Assembly: GCA_029260135.1 (NCBI GenBank)
Contig: JAJDDV010000037.1
Coordinates: 1-40,508, forward strand
Direction of reading: 5' to 3'
DNA length: 40,508 nucleotides
From: Phycisphaerae bacterium
GTDB lineage: Bacteria; Planctomycetota; Phycisphaerae; UBA1845
Shown here: piece after piece, positions 31,070-40,275 of the stretch
How positions within the stretch are numbered: position 1 is the stretch's first letter
Layout of the letters: every line of letters begins with the position of its first letter
Notes under the pieces: model-generated
What the model was told of the DNA's origin: nothing
Databases searched by the model: none
The model's input: only the letters and a program-made list of their open reading frames with translations
Program-made: the position numbers and the translations under genes

Positions 31070-32314
31070 CTACCTTTGTACCGTCGCCGGGCCTCTTGAC
31101 GCCGCCGTCATCACTTGGGTCAATGCGTCGGCCGCGCGCGACCATGTATACTGCTGCTGAACGGTCTTGAGGCCGTCGGCGCCCAGCGAGAGGCGCCGCT
31201 CGGGCGAGTCTCTGAGTTCGCGGAGTTTCTGGAAGAGGTCTTGTTCGTCGTCGGGATGCACAAGCACACCGTTGACACCATCCTCCACCACTTCCGCAAT
31301 CTGCCCGACGCGCGATGCCACCACGCAGGTCGCCGCGGCCATATATTCAAATAGTTTGATCGGAGAGAAATAAAACCCCGGCATCGATCGAAACGGCGCC
31401 ACGGCGACGTCCATGGCGCGGAGCAACGTGGGCACCCGGTCGTGCGGAACGGCGCCGGTAAACGTAACCGCGTCGCCCAAACCCGCGACGGCGGCTTGCT
31501 CGCGCAGCCGCTCTTCGGCCGGACCCTTACCTGCGATCAACAGCCGAGCCGATCCGTCTTCCTGGTGGAGCATGCCGAACGCCTCCAAAAGGACATCCAC
31601 CCCATGCCATTCCTTGAGACTCCCGACAAACCCCACGACGAACCGGTTGTCAATTCCCAACGCCTGCCTGCACACCTCTCGCGATGGTGCACCGGCGAAG
31701 CGTGAAACGTCGGCGCCATTCGGCACCACGTGGACCTTCCGGGGATCGAGACCACGGCGCGCCAATCGGTGCGCGAGCGCTTTCGAGACGACAACCACCG
31801 CGTCCGCCCGGTTGAGCACGCGTTGCTCGATCTCGAGCGCGAGTTCCTTCATCTGGAGAGACCGATACTGCGTCGCTTCCTCGGAGAGCGGAGCATTGAC
31901 CTCAACAACCAAAGGAACGTCCAGCTTCTCACTCAGATCCAATCCGACATGACCGAACAGCGACAGCCGCTCGAGGATCAGATCCGGCGGACGTTCGGCC
32001 AGGGCCTCTAGTGCCGGGTCGGTGACCCAGGTGTTGTACAACAACGGGCGCAGTTCCTTGGCCACATCGGTGCCAAGTTCGCGTTGTGCAAGATAGCGCT
32101 TCAGTGGTTTGACGGCCTTGTCGGTGAGTGGACAACCGGGGGGAAGAACGCGCTCTACAGGATGGGATTCATCGGGTCCATCCTTGGGGGACAGCAACAG
32201 GACCTCGTGTCCTGCATCGGACAGTGCGCGCGTAATCTCGCGCAGGTGAACGGATGCCCCCTTCGTACCGCTCGGCGTAATGCCGAAGTCGCTACATAGA
32301 TAGAGCAATCGCAT
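31070..32314 (-). CDS. GT4 family glycosyltransferase
   Basis: 414 residues from the ATG at 32314, inside the end of the upstream gene (23-nt overlap). GT-B fold: KGASVHLREITRALSDAGHEV near the N-terminus, VVPNGADVSRF, FVGSLKEWHGVDVLLEAF and the donor-site FYFSPIKLFEYMAAATCVVAS with the second Glu of the E-x7-E pair. Length is typical. It follows a MurG-like enzyme and precedes a second GT4 enzyme by 4 nt. Confidence 0.93.
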   Translation of the reverse strand: MRLLYLCSDFGITPSGTKGASVHLREITRALSDAGHEVLLLSPKDGPDESHPVERVLPPGCPLTDKAVKPLKRYLAQRELGTDVAKELRPLLYNTWVTDPALEALAERPPDLILERLSLFGHVGLDLSEKLDVPLVVEVNAPLSEEATQYRSLQMKELALEIEQRVLNRADAVVVVSKALAHRLARRGLDPRKVHVVPNGADVSRFAGAPSREVCRQALGIDNRFVVGFVGSLKEWHGVDVLLEAFGMLHQEDGSARLLIAGKGPAEERLREQAAVAGLGDAVTFTGAVPHDRVPTLLRAMDVAVAPFRSMPGFYFSPIKLFEYMAAATCVVASRVGQIAEVVEDGVNGVLVHPDDEQDLFQKLRELRDSPERRLSLGADGLKTVQQQYTWSRAADALTQVMTAASRGPATVQR

Positions 32315-33548
32315 GGTCGACGCCCCCGTTTAGCCATTCGTTGAATCGTCTACGGATCGTGTTTAATCCTCCAAGGTCCAAGTTCGGTACCGCGTCGGTA
32401 CCGCCGTGTTCGAGCATTTCCTCAACCCGATCGGCCAACACACCCGGCGTGAGACCCGGGTTCGGAAGAACGCTGACGACGCCCCGCTTTGCCCAGAGAT
32501 TCGCCCGCAGCGCCTGTTCAACGCGAGGGGTCGTTCGAGGAAAGACCAGCGCCGGCTTTCGGCAGCGAACCACTTCGCAAAGGGTGTTGTAGCCGCCCAT
32601 GCAAACGACCAAGTCGGATTCCTTGATGTGGCAGGCCATACAAGGGGCGAAATCTACCCAATGAACGTTTCGAATCATCGCCGCGATCGACGATAGGCGA
32701 GTGGCTGCGTCGGGTGCCAGATCGGGGCCGGCCACGATCACCGACGCGTACCCCTTCGCGGCGGTCCGCAGCGCCGCTTCGCGAAGGTAAGTATCGAGTA
32801 AGAACGTTCCGTCGGTCCCGGCACCGACGGTGACCACGACTCGGCCTGCGGACGCTCGGTGGCTCGCCGTCTCGTTGTAGTCGGCCCGTTGCGAATCATG
32901 ATCACAGGCTTCGCGCGCGACATAACCGGTGAAAAGCAGCTTGTCGCGGATCCGATCCGAGAGACGGTACTTCGATACGACATCGAAAACGTTTTGCACA
33001 CCGTACACCCAAACCTCGTCGAAGCACTCCTCCAGTGAGGCCTGCACGCCCAGGCGCGACCACTGCTTGATCGTGGCGTCCGGACTGTCCTCGATGTCCC
33101 GCATGCCAAAGACGATACGCGTCTTGGGTCTGTTCTCGCGGATCCATGAAAGTGTCGACTTCAGTTCACCGCAGACGCCCACGGGCGCTTTGTCGACGAG
33201 GACGATGTGTGGGGCAAAATGGCGAACGCTTTCCTTGAGCAGCGCCTCTCGAAAACCCAGAATCTTGTCCGAGTCCAGCGAGAGGTACTTGGCTTCATAT
33301 CGGTGGTTGTCGACCTTGTTCAGTGACGGGAGCTTCAGGAAGTCCACGCGCGGCAGCGACTTAAAGAGCGACACATACGGACTTCCCGTCGCGATCAGAA
33401 AGCTGGCCTGGGGATAGCCCTGACCCAGATGCTCGCAAATGTTGAGCGATCGTCGCAAATGGCCAAGACCCACGCCATCGTGGCAGTAGGCGAGAACGCG
33501 CGGCGATCGCTCCACGCGCATATCGTTTGTGTCGTCGATACAATCCAT
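32292..33548 (-). CDS. MurG-like (GT28/COG4671-type) glycosyltransferase
   Basis: About 418 residues from the ATG at 33548, with GGAG 7 nt upstream; the frame is open further but the conserved part begins at VLAYCHDGVGLGHLRRSL. The C-terminal domain has ESDLVVCMGGYNTLCEVVRC, in which GGYNT-like residues bind the nucleotide-sugar donor in the UDP-GlcNAc transferase family, and FPRTTPRVEQ. An Asp/His-rich linker follows the middle. It is the first gene of the nine-gene operon and overlaps the next by 23 nt. Its N-terminus VGLGHL is a common feature of predicted glycosyltransferases of this group. Acceptor unknown. Confidence 0.88.
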   Translation of the reverse strand: MDCIDDTNDMRVERSPRVLAYCHDGVGLGHLRRSLNICEHLGQGYPQASFLIATGSPYVSLFKSLPRVDFLKLPSLNKVDNHRYEAKYLSLDSDKILGFREALLKESVRHFAPHIVLVDKAPVGVCGELKSTLSWIRENRPKTRIVFGMRDIEDSPDATIKQWSRLGVQASLEECFDEVWVYGVQNVFDVVSKYRLSDRIRDKLLFTGYVAREACDHDSQRADYNETASHRASAGRVVVTVGAGTDGTFLLDTYLREAALRTAAKGYASVIVAGPDLAPDAATRLSSIAAMIRNVHWVDFAPCMACHIKESDLVVCMGGYNTLCEVVRCRKPALVFPRTTPRVEQALRANLWAKRGVVSVLPNPGLTPGVLADRVEEMLEHGGTDAVPNLDLGGLNTIRRRFNEWLNGGVDHAIALSM

Positions 33549-34272
33549 GAACCGGCTCCGAAACTTCCCTGCCGCTGAGCACCTGCGGCCAAGTGCGCCG
33601 CAAGAATCCGCATACCATTCGGCGCTCGCGAAGGTCATCCTCCACCCCAACAAAGAGCAAGGGCCAATCCGCCGGCAGACAACTTTCCCCCCCACGTTCG
33701 GCACGATCGCGAGGGTGTCAGCGAGCGTAAGCGGAATGGCCCGTGACTAACGCGTTTGAGCGTGTCGATGCTCGCAGGCGTTTGCTGTCCGCCGCCGACA
33801 CGCCCAACCCCGCCGCAGCGGATTCAGGCCTCACGCTCATACCACCAGGAAAAGCCCCCCTCATAAACAAAAATAAGCCTGCTCTTATATGACTGCACAT
33901 TGGCGACTTCGGGCCGATATAGTGACCCCACCGGTCAGGATAGGCCCCGGCGAAACGGTAGTCCGTCCGCGCTCGACGCCGCCTGACGCCGTGCCGCAGC
34001 CCCGTTGAACCGGGCCCAGCGAGACTGTTATCGCACCATGATCGCCTTGCGTTGTTTATGGCCCGCAACAAATGCCCCTGTGGGCGACGGTTCTGCGGGT
34101 CCGCTGAAATGAGTGTGGTGAGGGCCTAGAATTCTTGCGAGGCGTACGGTCTGTGCCATTGCCGTCATCCTGTCGCATCAAGCTAGGGGACGAGGGGACG
34201 AAGCAACAAGTCGTTGACACCCCTTGTACGTGCGGCCGGGATCGCCTCGTTGCTGTGGACTGGTCTGCGTTG
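33549..34272. other. Non-coding region between divergent operons
   Basis: About 720 bp with no supported gene, between the minus-strand glycoconjugate operon and the plus-strand EF-hand operon; both promoters should lie here. A clean promoter could not be fixed. A perfect TTGACA (34214-34219, plus strand) has no good -10 at the right spacing. The stretch 33860-33890 is AT-rich, with ATAAG-CCTGCT-CTTAT able to form a small hairpin. Confidence 0.5.
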
Positions 34273-36144
34273 ATGACGCCAATGATTGCTGTGTCGTATC
34301 GGTATTGCAGATGGTTCCTGGTCGCCGCCGTCACCGCGCCTTGCGTGGGAGTGACGACCGGCATCCTTGCGCGCGCGTCGAGCACGCGCTCGAATCCGGA
34401 GCACTACAGCGACCGATCCGGAGACGCCGTGGCACGGCCTACTGATCTTGGCCCTAGTGCGCCCTTTGACCCAGCGGCTCACCGCCTGATCGACATGGCC
34501 GAAATCAACATTGGTGCGTGGGCCCCCGATAGCCCAGTCACCGACTTGTTTGCGGGAAGTTGGGGCTCGAGTGGGGAGTTCCTTCGGCTGGATCTGACGG
34601 TGAACGGGCTGGTCAATCCTCCCGGAAGCGCGGAACCGCTATCGTTTGACCCCTTCGCGCATGGCGACCACCCGGTTTACGGATTCGTCGAGATCGACAT
34701 GGACGGCCACGTCCACACCGGCGGAGAACTCGACGCCCCGCAGTTTCGCTACCTGGGAAACGCCGCCCGCTTCGGCGGAAAGCCGTCGCGCGAGGGCTTC
34801 ATCGACCGCGTCGCGTTGGACGGTTCCGCCTTTGATCAGGATGTCACGACGGCCCCCTACGTCGAGCGGCACGGAGAGGAATTCCACCTGGCCTTGTTGG
34901 GCAACCTTGTCGATGACGCAGCGATCACCGAAATCTCGGGCGACGGCGACCTGATGTTCGAAGAGGATGAGGTCTGGCATCTCGAAGGGCGGTTCTTCCA
35001 CAGAGCCCATGGGTTTGAGCCATTCAGCCTCGCCAGCGGCGGACACCACCCGGGCGATTACTCCCCGACTTGCGTTTTGGAATTTTCACACGATACGGGG
35101 GCGGATGAGACGCGCATATCACTGGTATTTCCTCTGACGAACGAGGGGGCGGGGCTGGCTCGCGGCGAGCCCCCCGAGCCCATGAACTCTGATCCGTCTG
35201 ACCACGCATCGGTGTTCGAAGCGCTAATTGAGTTGCAAACGAGCGCTCTTTTCCTTACTATATTCCCTACAGGGCTCCCGGAGGAAGCGATTATCTGGTC
35301 GTGGGCCGACCAAGACCCGGACGAGTACCTAGAGCCGTCGGGCTGGGAGTTGACTGCGCTCACGGGCACGAGTTACACGGCTCCGGCCTCGGTTGGGCTG
35401 CGGTTCGTCTGGACAGACGTTTTCCCGGACGTCCTGCTTGGTGACGTTGACGGGAATGGCCAGAGGGACGGCAACGATACCGACCTGATCGAGAGTTTTG
35501 TTCTCGACCAGGACGGCTCTGATGGCGTGTTCGACAACCAGGTGATGCTTCTCGATTTCGCTGACGGCTTCACCGTCTTCGACGTCAACTACGATGGTGT
35601 GGTCGATGCGCTCGACAGCGGCTCGATGCTCACCGAGGCCTTGCCGGTCTCAGGTGGAAGCCTCTGGCGCGAAGGTCGGAATACCATCCGGCTGATGTTC
35701 TCGTGGGATGTGTCAGCGCCGCTGGCTGGCGACGTGGTGATAGAACCGATGCTGTCCGGCGGCTTGTTCGGTGGTGATATTTCGGCCGGGTTCGACATCG
35801 GCGTTGAAGACGACTCGTACGACAAGCCGCGGGTCTTGAAGATTGTCGACGTCGATCCGCCGGATCTGGTGCACCGCCAGTGGTACGCGGTGCGAACGAC
35901 AGGCAATTGGGCGGGCGGCGGCGATTTCGTCGTGGAATACGTCGTTCAGTTTGGAGATGCCAACGGCGACGGCACGGTGTTGAACCTTGATACCGGGCTG
36001 ATCAACGCAGGCATCCCGAATCTCAGCGTGGGCGACCAGGACCGTCGTGACATTGACGGCGACGGTACGGTGCTCAACGACGACGTGAGTACGGCAAACG
36101 TTTACATTCCGTCCTTCCGGGTGCCCAAGCCGAACGGGCACTGA
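34273..36144 (+). CDS. Large secreted protein with EF-hand/dockerin-like repeats
   Basis: About 623 residues from the ATG at 34273; an ATG at 34282 is an alternative, and the open frame extends further upstream without a clear ribosome binding site. The N-terminus is a signal peptide (basic SYRYCRW, hydrophobic FLVAAVTAPCVGV). The long middle part is beta-rich and unassigned, with a possible lectin-like HGDHPVYGFVEIDMDGHVH segment. Calcium-loop sequences lie in the C-terminal half: GDVDGNGQRDGND, FDVNYDGVVDALD, GDANGDGTVLNLD and IDGDGTVLNDD. No catalytic motif was recognised. Followed 26 nt later by a pseudopilin gene. Confidence 0.75.
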   Translation: MTPMIAVSYRYCRWFLVAAVTAPCVGVTTGILARASSTRSNPEHYSDRSGDAVARPTDLGPSAPFDPAAHRLIDMAEINIGAWAPDSPVTDLFAGSWGSSGEFLRLDLTVNGLVNPPGSAEPLSFDPFAHGDHPVYGFVEIDMDGHVHTGGELDAPQFRYLGNAARFGGKPSREGFIDRVALDGSAFDQDVTTAPYVERHGEEFHLALLGNLVDDAAITEISGDGDLMFEEDEVWHLEGRFFHRAHGFEPFSLASGGHHPGDYSPTCVLEFSHDTGADETRISLVFPLTNEGAGLARGEPPEPMNSDPSDHASVFEALIELQTSALFLTIFPTGLPEEAIIWSWADQDPDEYLEPSGWELTALTGTSYTAPASVGLRFVWTDVFPDVLLGDVDGNGQRDGNDTDLIESFVLDQDGSDGVFDNQVMLLDFADGFTVFDVNYDGVVDALDSGSMLTEALPVSGGSLWREGRNTIRLMFSWDVSAPLAGDVVIEPMLSGGLFGGDISAGFDIGVEDDSYDKPRVLKIVDVDPPDLVHRQWYAVRTTGNWAGGGDFVVEYVVQFGDANGDGTVLNLDTGLINAGIPNLSVGDQDRRDIDGDGTVLNDDVSTANVYIPSFRVPKPNGH

Positions 36145-36170
36145 AGCTCGGACCGTGAGCGGGGAGTGAA

Positions 36171-36980
36171 GTGTTGGATCAGCACGACAACGTTGTGATG
36201 CGGTCAACGCGGACGCGACAGGGAGGGACTGATGCCCGGTGTCTGCGCTCCGCTGCGGCGTTTACGTTGATCGAGACGCTGGTCGTCGTCAGCACGATCG
36301 GCCTGCTCCTGTCGATCCTCCTTCCGGCCTTGAGCTCGGCTCGTGACACCGCCAAGACGCTGGTGTGCGCTACGAACGTCCGGTCCGTCACGTCTGAGTT
36401 CACTTACTTCGCCGAAGATCATGGCGGACGACGCTTCCATGTGAACGAGTTTCAGAACCGGATGTACAAGCTCGATGAGTACTGGGATTTGGGCGACAGA
36501 TCGAGCGGCGCCGTTGCCGGCGATGCCGATGTGATGCTCTGCCCCGCCGGTCGCCCTGAACTCGTCAAACTTCGCAATCGCCCCTGCGGTAGCCGGGCCT
36601 TTTCTAACGAGACCGTTGGTAACGTCACGCTGGCCGTCAATATGCGACTGTACCGCGGCGTGGTCAAGTTCAAGGGCCAGAAGATGATGGCGTCGACCTC
36701 GTCGACGCACATTTCCTCGCGCACGCTGCAACATCCTTACGCCCCGTTGATCCTCGATGTCGACGGTGAGGAAGCGATGCGGCGAAAGCTCGAACCGTTT
36801 TACGCGGCACCGCCGGTCGCCGACGAAAGCGATCCCTTCGCCGACGGGCGCCACTGGTTCCCCTCTTCGCGGCACCGCGGAAAAGTCAACGTCGGGTTCC
36901 TCGGCGGCCACGTGCTCGGTAGCACCCAGCCTGAAAAGCAACACTGGGATTGGACGCACCAGGGAGACGTGGGCCGATGA
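36171..36980 (+). CDS. Type II/IV pseudopilin
   Basis: 269 residues from the GTG at 36171 (a TTG three bases on also fits GGGGAG). Prepilin-type leader ends in AAAFTLIETLVVVSTIG, so cleavage before Phe leaves Glu at position 5 of the mature pilin; Ala is at -1. One membrane helix follows. The C-terminal VNVGFLGGHVLG matches the family tail (usually N-V-x-F-x-D-G-H-V), with Gly for Asp. Its stop overlaps the histidine kinase start (ATGA), so the two are translated together, which hints that the kinase may sense or control pilus or surface function. Confidence 0.88.
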   Translation: MLDQHDNVVMRSTRTRQGGTDARCLRSAAAFTLIETLVVVSTIGLLLSILLPALSSARDTAKTLVCATNVRSVTSEFTYFAEDHGGRRFHVNEFQNRMYKLDEYWDLGDRSSGAVAGDADVMLCPAGRPELVKLRNRPCGSRAFSNETVGNVTLAVNMRLYRGVVKFKGQKMMASTSSTHISSRTLQHPYAPLILDVDGEEAMRRKLEPFYAAPPVADESDPFADGRHWFPSSRHRGKVNVGFLGGHVLGSTQPEKQHWDWTHQGDVGR

Positions 36981-39313
36981 CCGAGCCGCGGCGGTCGGTC
37001 AGTCTCCGCCGCAAGCTCGCAGGCCTACTCGCCGCATTCGCCGTCTTCGCGGTCGTCGCCGCCGCCGCGACGATCTACGGTCTGCAATGGCATCTCCAGG
37101 ACGCCTTGGAAGATTTCGAGCGAACCCTCGGACAGACCGCGCAGATTGACCACCTCGAGGTCGCCCTGCGCGAGCATGTCCTCCTTCTCCACGATGTCGT
37201 CGACGGGCACACGGGTACCGTCCAGCCGCTTTTCGCCAAGCGAGATGAGTTTCTGAACCTGCTCCGTCAGGTCGCCACCTTTACGCACCCGGAAATGGAG
37301 GAGCTGAATTGGACGAGGCTCGTGAGCCTTGCTCAGGAACTCGCGAACGAATCCGATCACTGTCTTGATCTTGTTCGGCAAGGGGACCGTCCGGGCGCCA
37401 AGGTCGTACTGCAGTCGCGTCTGCAAGGAGAACTCGTTCCCGCATTGGCATCGGGTCTTCGAGACGCCCGGGCCTCGCTGGACGCGATGCGCAGCCACAC
37501 ATCCCGAGCGCTGGGAACGACGACCTCCCAGGTTCTCCTGCTGACGGTCTCGGTGGGCGTGCTGGCGGGCGGGCTCGCTATTCTCGGTGTCATGCTGATG
37601 CGCCGTTGGCTGTTTCAGCCGATCGTGGAACTGCAGGACGTCACCGAGCATTTTCGGCGCGGCGATCTCGATTATCGTGCGCAACCGCGCCGCAACGACG
37701 AGCTGGCCGCACTAGGCGTCGCCATGAACGAGATGGCCCAGTCGTTGGCCGCAGCCCAGGCGAAGCTCAAAGCGTCAGAGACCAAACACCGCCTGCTTTT
37801 CAACAACCTGCGCGATGCCGTGGTCATTTGTGATTCGAGGGGATGTGTCGTCGAATACCACGATAGCGACGCCCGTCTTCTCGGCGTCGACGGTACCGAC
37901 CCGATCGGCCGCCACTTCGCCGAGGTCTGGCCGGAATGGAAAGCCTTCGGTGACGACTTTTCCGCCGTGCTCGAAGCGGCCGCCGTCGAGGGTCGGCGTC
38001 ACCGAGCCGTCGACGTCGAGCTGACGCCGGAACAGCCCGGTGCGCCCGGCGTCTGGGTCGATGTGTTGGTCTATCGGATCGAGTACGGCGGCGCCAGGTA
38101 TGCAGCCGTCGTCGTTCGAGACGTCACTCAGCGGCAACGACTGCAGCGAAAGGTCCGCCAGGCGGAGACGATGGAAGCCGTCGGTACGTTGGCCGGCGGT
38201 CTGGCCCATGACTTCAACAACCTGCTCGCCGGTGTCATCGGGTCGCTCTCCATGCTCGCCACCGAAACATCCGACGCACAGCATGCCGATCGACTTCGTT
38301 CCGCGGTCCAGACCTGCTGGCAAGCGGCAAGTCTTTCACGGCGGCTACTCAACTTCGCCGGAAGCGCACACGGCGAGCCTCAGGTCTTTCGTCTGGACGA
38401 AGCCGTGACCGTCATCATGGAATCGCTCGATCCCTCGTTTTTGGAGGGCGTCGACGTTGACCGCGTCGTCGATGACCAGGTCTTCGTCCGAATGGACCGC
38501 GACCAGTTCACGCAGATCGTCTTGAACCTTATTCGAAACGCGCGCGATGCCATGCCCGAGGGCGGTCGCCTCAGCGTACGGGTCGGCTTTCGCACGGCGC
38601 GGGACCCGGAAGATGCACGCCGTGAGCGACAGTACGCCACCGTCATCGTACAAGACGCGGGGACAGGCATGTCGCGCGAGGTGCAGCGCCGCGTTTTTGA
38701 ACCGTTCTTCACCACCAAGTCACGTTCGTCGCGGCGAGGTCGCGGAATGGGGCTCGCGATCGTCTACTCCGCCGTTCGCAATGCCGACGGGTTCGTGCAG
38801 ATCGACAGCGAGCCGAACGAGGGTACGACCTTTACGGTGTTCCTGCCGATACAGGAAGGTTCCGCCGACTTGTTGGACGCTCACGAATCCGCCAAGCCGA
38901 CGAAGGCACCGCCGCTGCCGCCGGCGCGAGACGGCATCGTCTTTCTCGTCGAGGAAGACGACGTGATTCGGGATGTCAGCACGAAGGCAATTCAAAGGAG
39001 AGGGTACGTCGTCACCGCGGCCGACGGCGTCGAGGATGCACGCACCCAGGCCAAGACGATTCCCTCAGGGAATATGGCCGTGGCACTCATCGATCTGGAT
39101 CTTTCCGATGGCGACAGTCTCGAGCTGGCCGAGGCTCTCGTACGCATCCACCCCGGGGCACGGCTGCTCTTTACGACGGCGGATCGCAAACGACACGTCC
39201 CGGAGCATCTCGAACCATACGTTCACGCTCAGGTCGAAAAACCGTTCACCTTGGAGGCCCTGGCGGACGCTGTGGCGGAGGCCTTCGCTCCATCCAAGTC
39301 GCCACCCCTCTAA
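36977..39313 (+). CDS. Hybrid sensor histidine kinase with C-terminal receiver
   Basis: 778 residues from the ATG at 36977. Domain order: TM1 (about 13-36), a periplasmic helical sensor region of about 150 residues, TM2 (about 187-209), HAMP (about 210-263), PAS (about 270-385), dimerisation domain with GGLAHDFNNLLAG (His411), ATPase domain with NLIRNARDAMPEGG (N box), DAGTGM and FTTKSRSSRRGRGMGLAIV (G boxes), then a receiver (about 653-770) with an Asp-Asp pair (661-662), phospho-acceptor Asp706 in ALIDLDLSDGD, Thr and Lys755. Both parts look functional. Convergent with a response regulator whose stop codon is 36 bp away. Confidence 0.93.
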   Translation: MTEPRRSVSLRRKLAGLLAAFAVFAVVAAAATIYGLQWHLQDALEDFERTLGQTAQIDHLEVALREHVLLLHDVVDGHTGTVQPLFAKRDEFLNLLRQVATFTHPEMEELNWTRLVSLAQELANESDHCLDLVRQGDRPGAKVVLQSRLQGELVPALASGLRDARASLDAMRSHTSRALGTTTSQVLLLTVSVGVLAGGLAILGVMLMRRWLFQPIVELQDVTEHFRRGDLDYRAQPRRNDELAALGVAMNEMAQSLAAAQAKLKASETKHRLLFNNLRDAVVICDSRGCVVEYHDSDARLLGVDGTDPIGRHFAEVWPEWKAFGDDFSAVLEAAAVEGRRHRAVDVELTPEQPGAPGVWVDVLVYRIEYGGARYAAVVVRDVTQRQRLQRKVRQAETMEAVGTLAGGLAHDFNNLLAGVIGSLSMLATETSDAQHADRLRSAVQTCWQAASLSRRLLNFAGSAHGEPQVFRLDEAVTVIMESLDPSFLEGVDVDRVVDDQVFVRMDRDQFTQIVLNLIRNARDAMPEGGRLSVRVGFRTARDPEDARRERQYATVIVQDAGTGMSREVQRRVFEPFFTTKSRSSRRGRGMGLAIVYSAVRNADGFVQIDSEPNEGTTFTVFLPIQEGSADLLDAHESAKPTKAPPLPPARDGIVFLVEEDDVIRDVSTKAIQRRGYVVTAADGVEDARTQAKTIPSGNMAVALIDLDLSDGDSLELAEALVRIHPGARLLFTTADRKRHVPEHLEPYVHAQVEKPFTLEALADAVAEAFAPSKSPPL

Positions 39314-39348
39314 CGGGAAGCGGGCTCGACCTGGATCAACCTTCCATC

Positions 39349-40038
39349 TCAGTTCAGCTCGTCCGGTTCCTGCAGCGAGAGGACGTATCCGATGCCGCGA
39401 ATCGTGTGAATCAGCCGCTTGTGTACACCGGCTTCGATCTTATTGCGAAGATAGTTCACGTAGACGTTGAGGACGTTGCTGTCGTCTTCGGCCTCGTCCC
39501 CCCAAACTTCCTTGAGCATACGCTCTCGCGTAAGCGTTTGCTCGGGATGACGAAGGAAGAACGCAAGAAGCTCCGCCTCCCGCGCCGACAAGGTCACTTC
39601 GATTTCCTGGCGCTGGACCTTGCGCGTCACGAGATCCATGCGAACGTCGGCATACTGCAACACATGGCGGTCCATGCCGTGCGTGCGCCGAAGGATCGCG
39701 TTGACACGCTCCGCCAGCTCTTCAACATCAAAGGGCTTACAGAGGTAGTCGTCGGCGCCGTGTCGCAGCCCTGACACCCGATCATCCACGCTCCCCTTGG
39801 CCGTGAGCATGAGTATGGGAATATTGAATCCGGCGGTTCGCAAACGCGACGCGAAGTCCAGACCATTGCCGTCCGGCAGCGTGATGTCGAGCAGAAGCGC
39901 CGAGTAGACTTCGCTCGACAGCATCCGTTGTCCCTCGGCCAGGGTGGGTGCATGGTGTACGTCGAACCGGTGCATCGCCAGCCCGGCACAGACCGACTCC
40001 GCAACGGCCGAATCGTCCTCGATCAAGAGCAAACGCAA
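39349..40038 (-). CDS. OmpR/PhoB family response regulator
   Basis: 229 residues. The start is the TTG at 40038, set by AGGAGG 6 nt upstream; this places the conserved LRLLLIEDD at the N-terminus and gives the usual length. Receiver: Glu7-Asp8-Asp9, phospho-acceptor Asp51 (ALLLDITLPDGNG), Thr79 and Lys101. The winged-helix domain has RKVQRQEIEVTLSAREAELL and VLNVYVNYLRNKIEAG with the RGIGYVL end. It has no adjacent kinase on the same strand; the convergent hybrid kinase may be its partner, but as a phosphorelay needs an Hpt step this is only an inference. Confidence 0.95.
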   Translation of the reverse strand: MRLLLIEDDSAVAESVCAGLAMHRFDVHHAPTLAEGQRMLSSEVYSALLLDITLPDGNGLDFASRLRTAGFNIPILMLTAKGSVDDRVSGLRHGADDYLCKPFDVEELAERVNAILRRTHGMDRHVLQYADVRMDLVTRKVQRQEIEVTLSAREAELLAFFLRHPEQTLTRERMLKEVWGDEAEDDSNVLNVYVNYLRNKIEAGVHKRLIHTIRGIGYVLSLQEPDELN

Positions 40039-40275
40039 ATCATCGCCTCCTGCGACCGCTGCCACATGGCTTGATAGCGTGGGCGCCCAGCTCCACGAAG
40101 CCGACCGCATCTTAGCGATGAACCAAACGGCGGGAAAGGTGCGCGCTCGTCAGACGGGTTTCATCGGCCAACGATGGGCGCGTCCGTGGCTACGGCGGCG
40201 AAATCACCCGCGCCGCCCGGGAGATGTTCTTCGCGGAACGCCTGTCTCGCCGAATCGCCCGAGGCGACCGAGGCC

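Noticed and set aside
34214-34250. Promoter with a perfect TTGACA for the EF-hand protein gene
   Set aside because: No -10-like hexamer is found at a 16-18 bp spacing, so the match may be chance.
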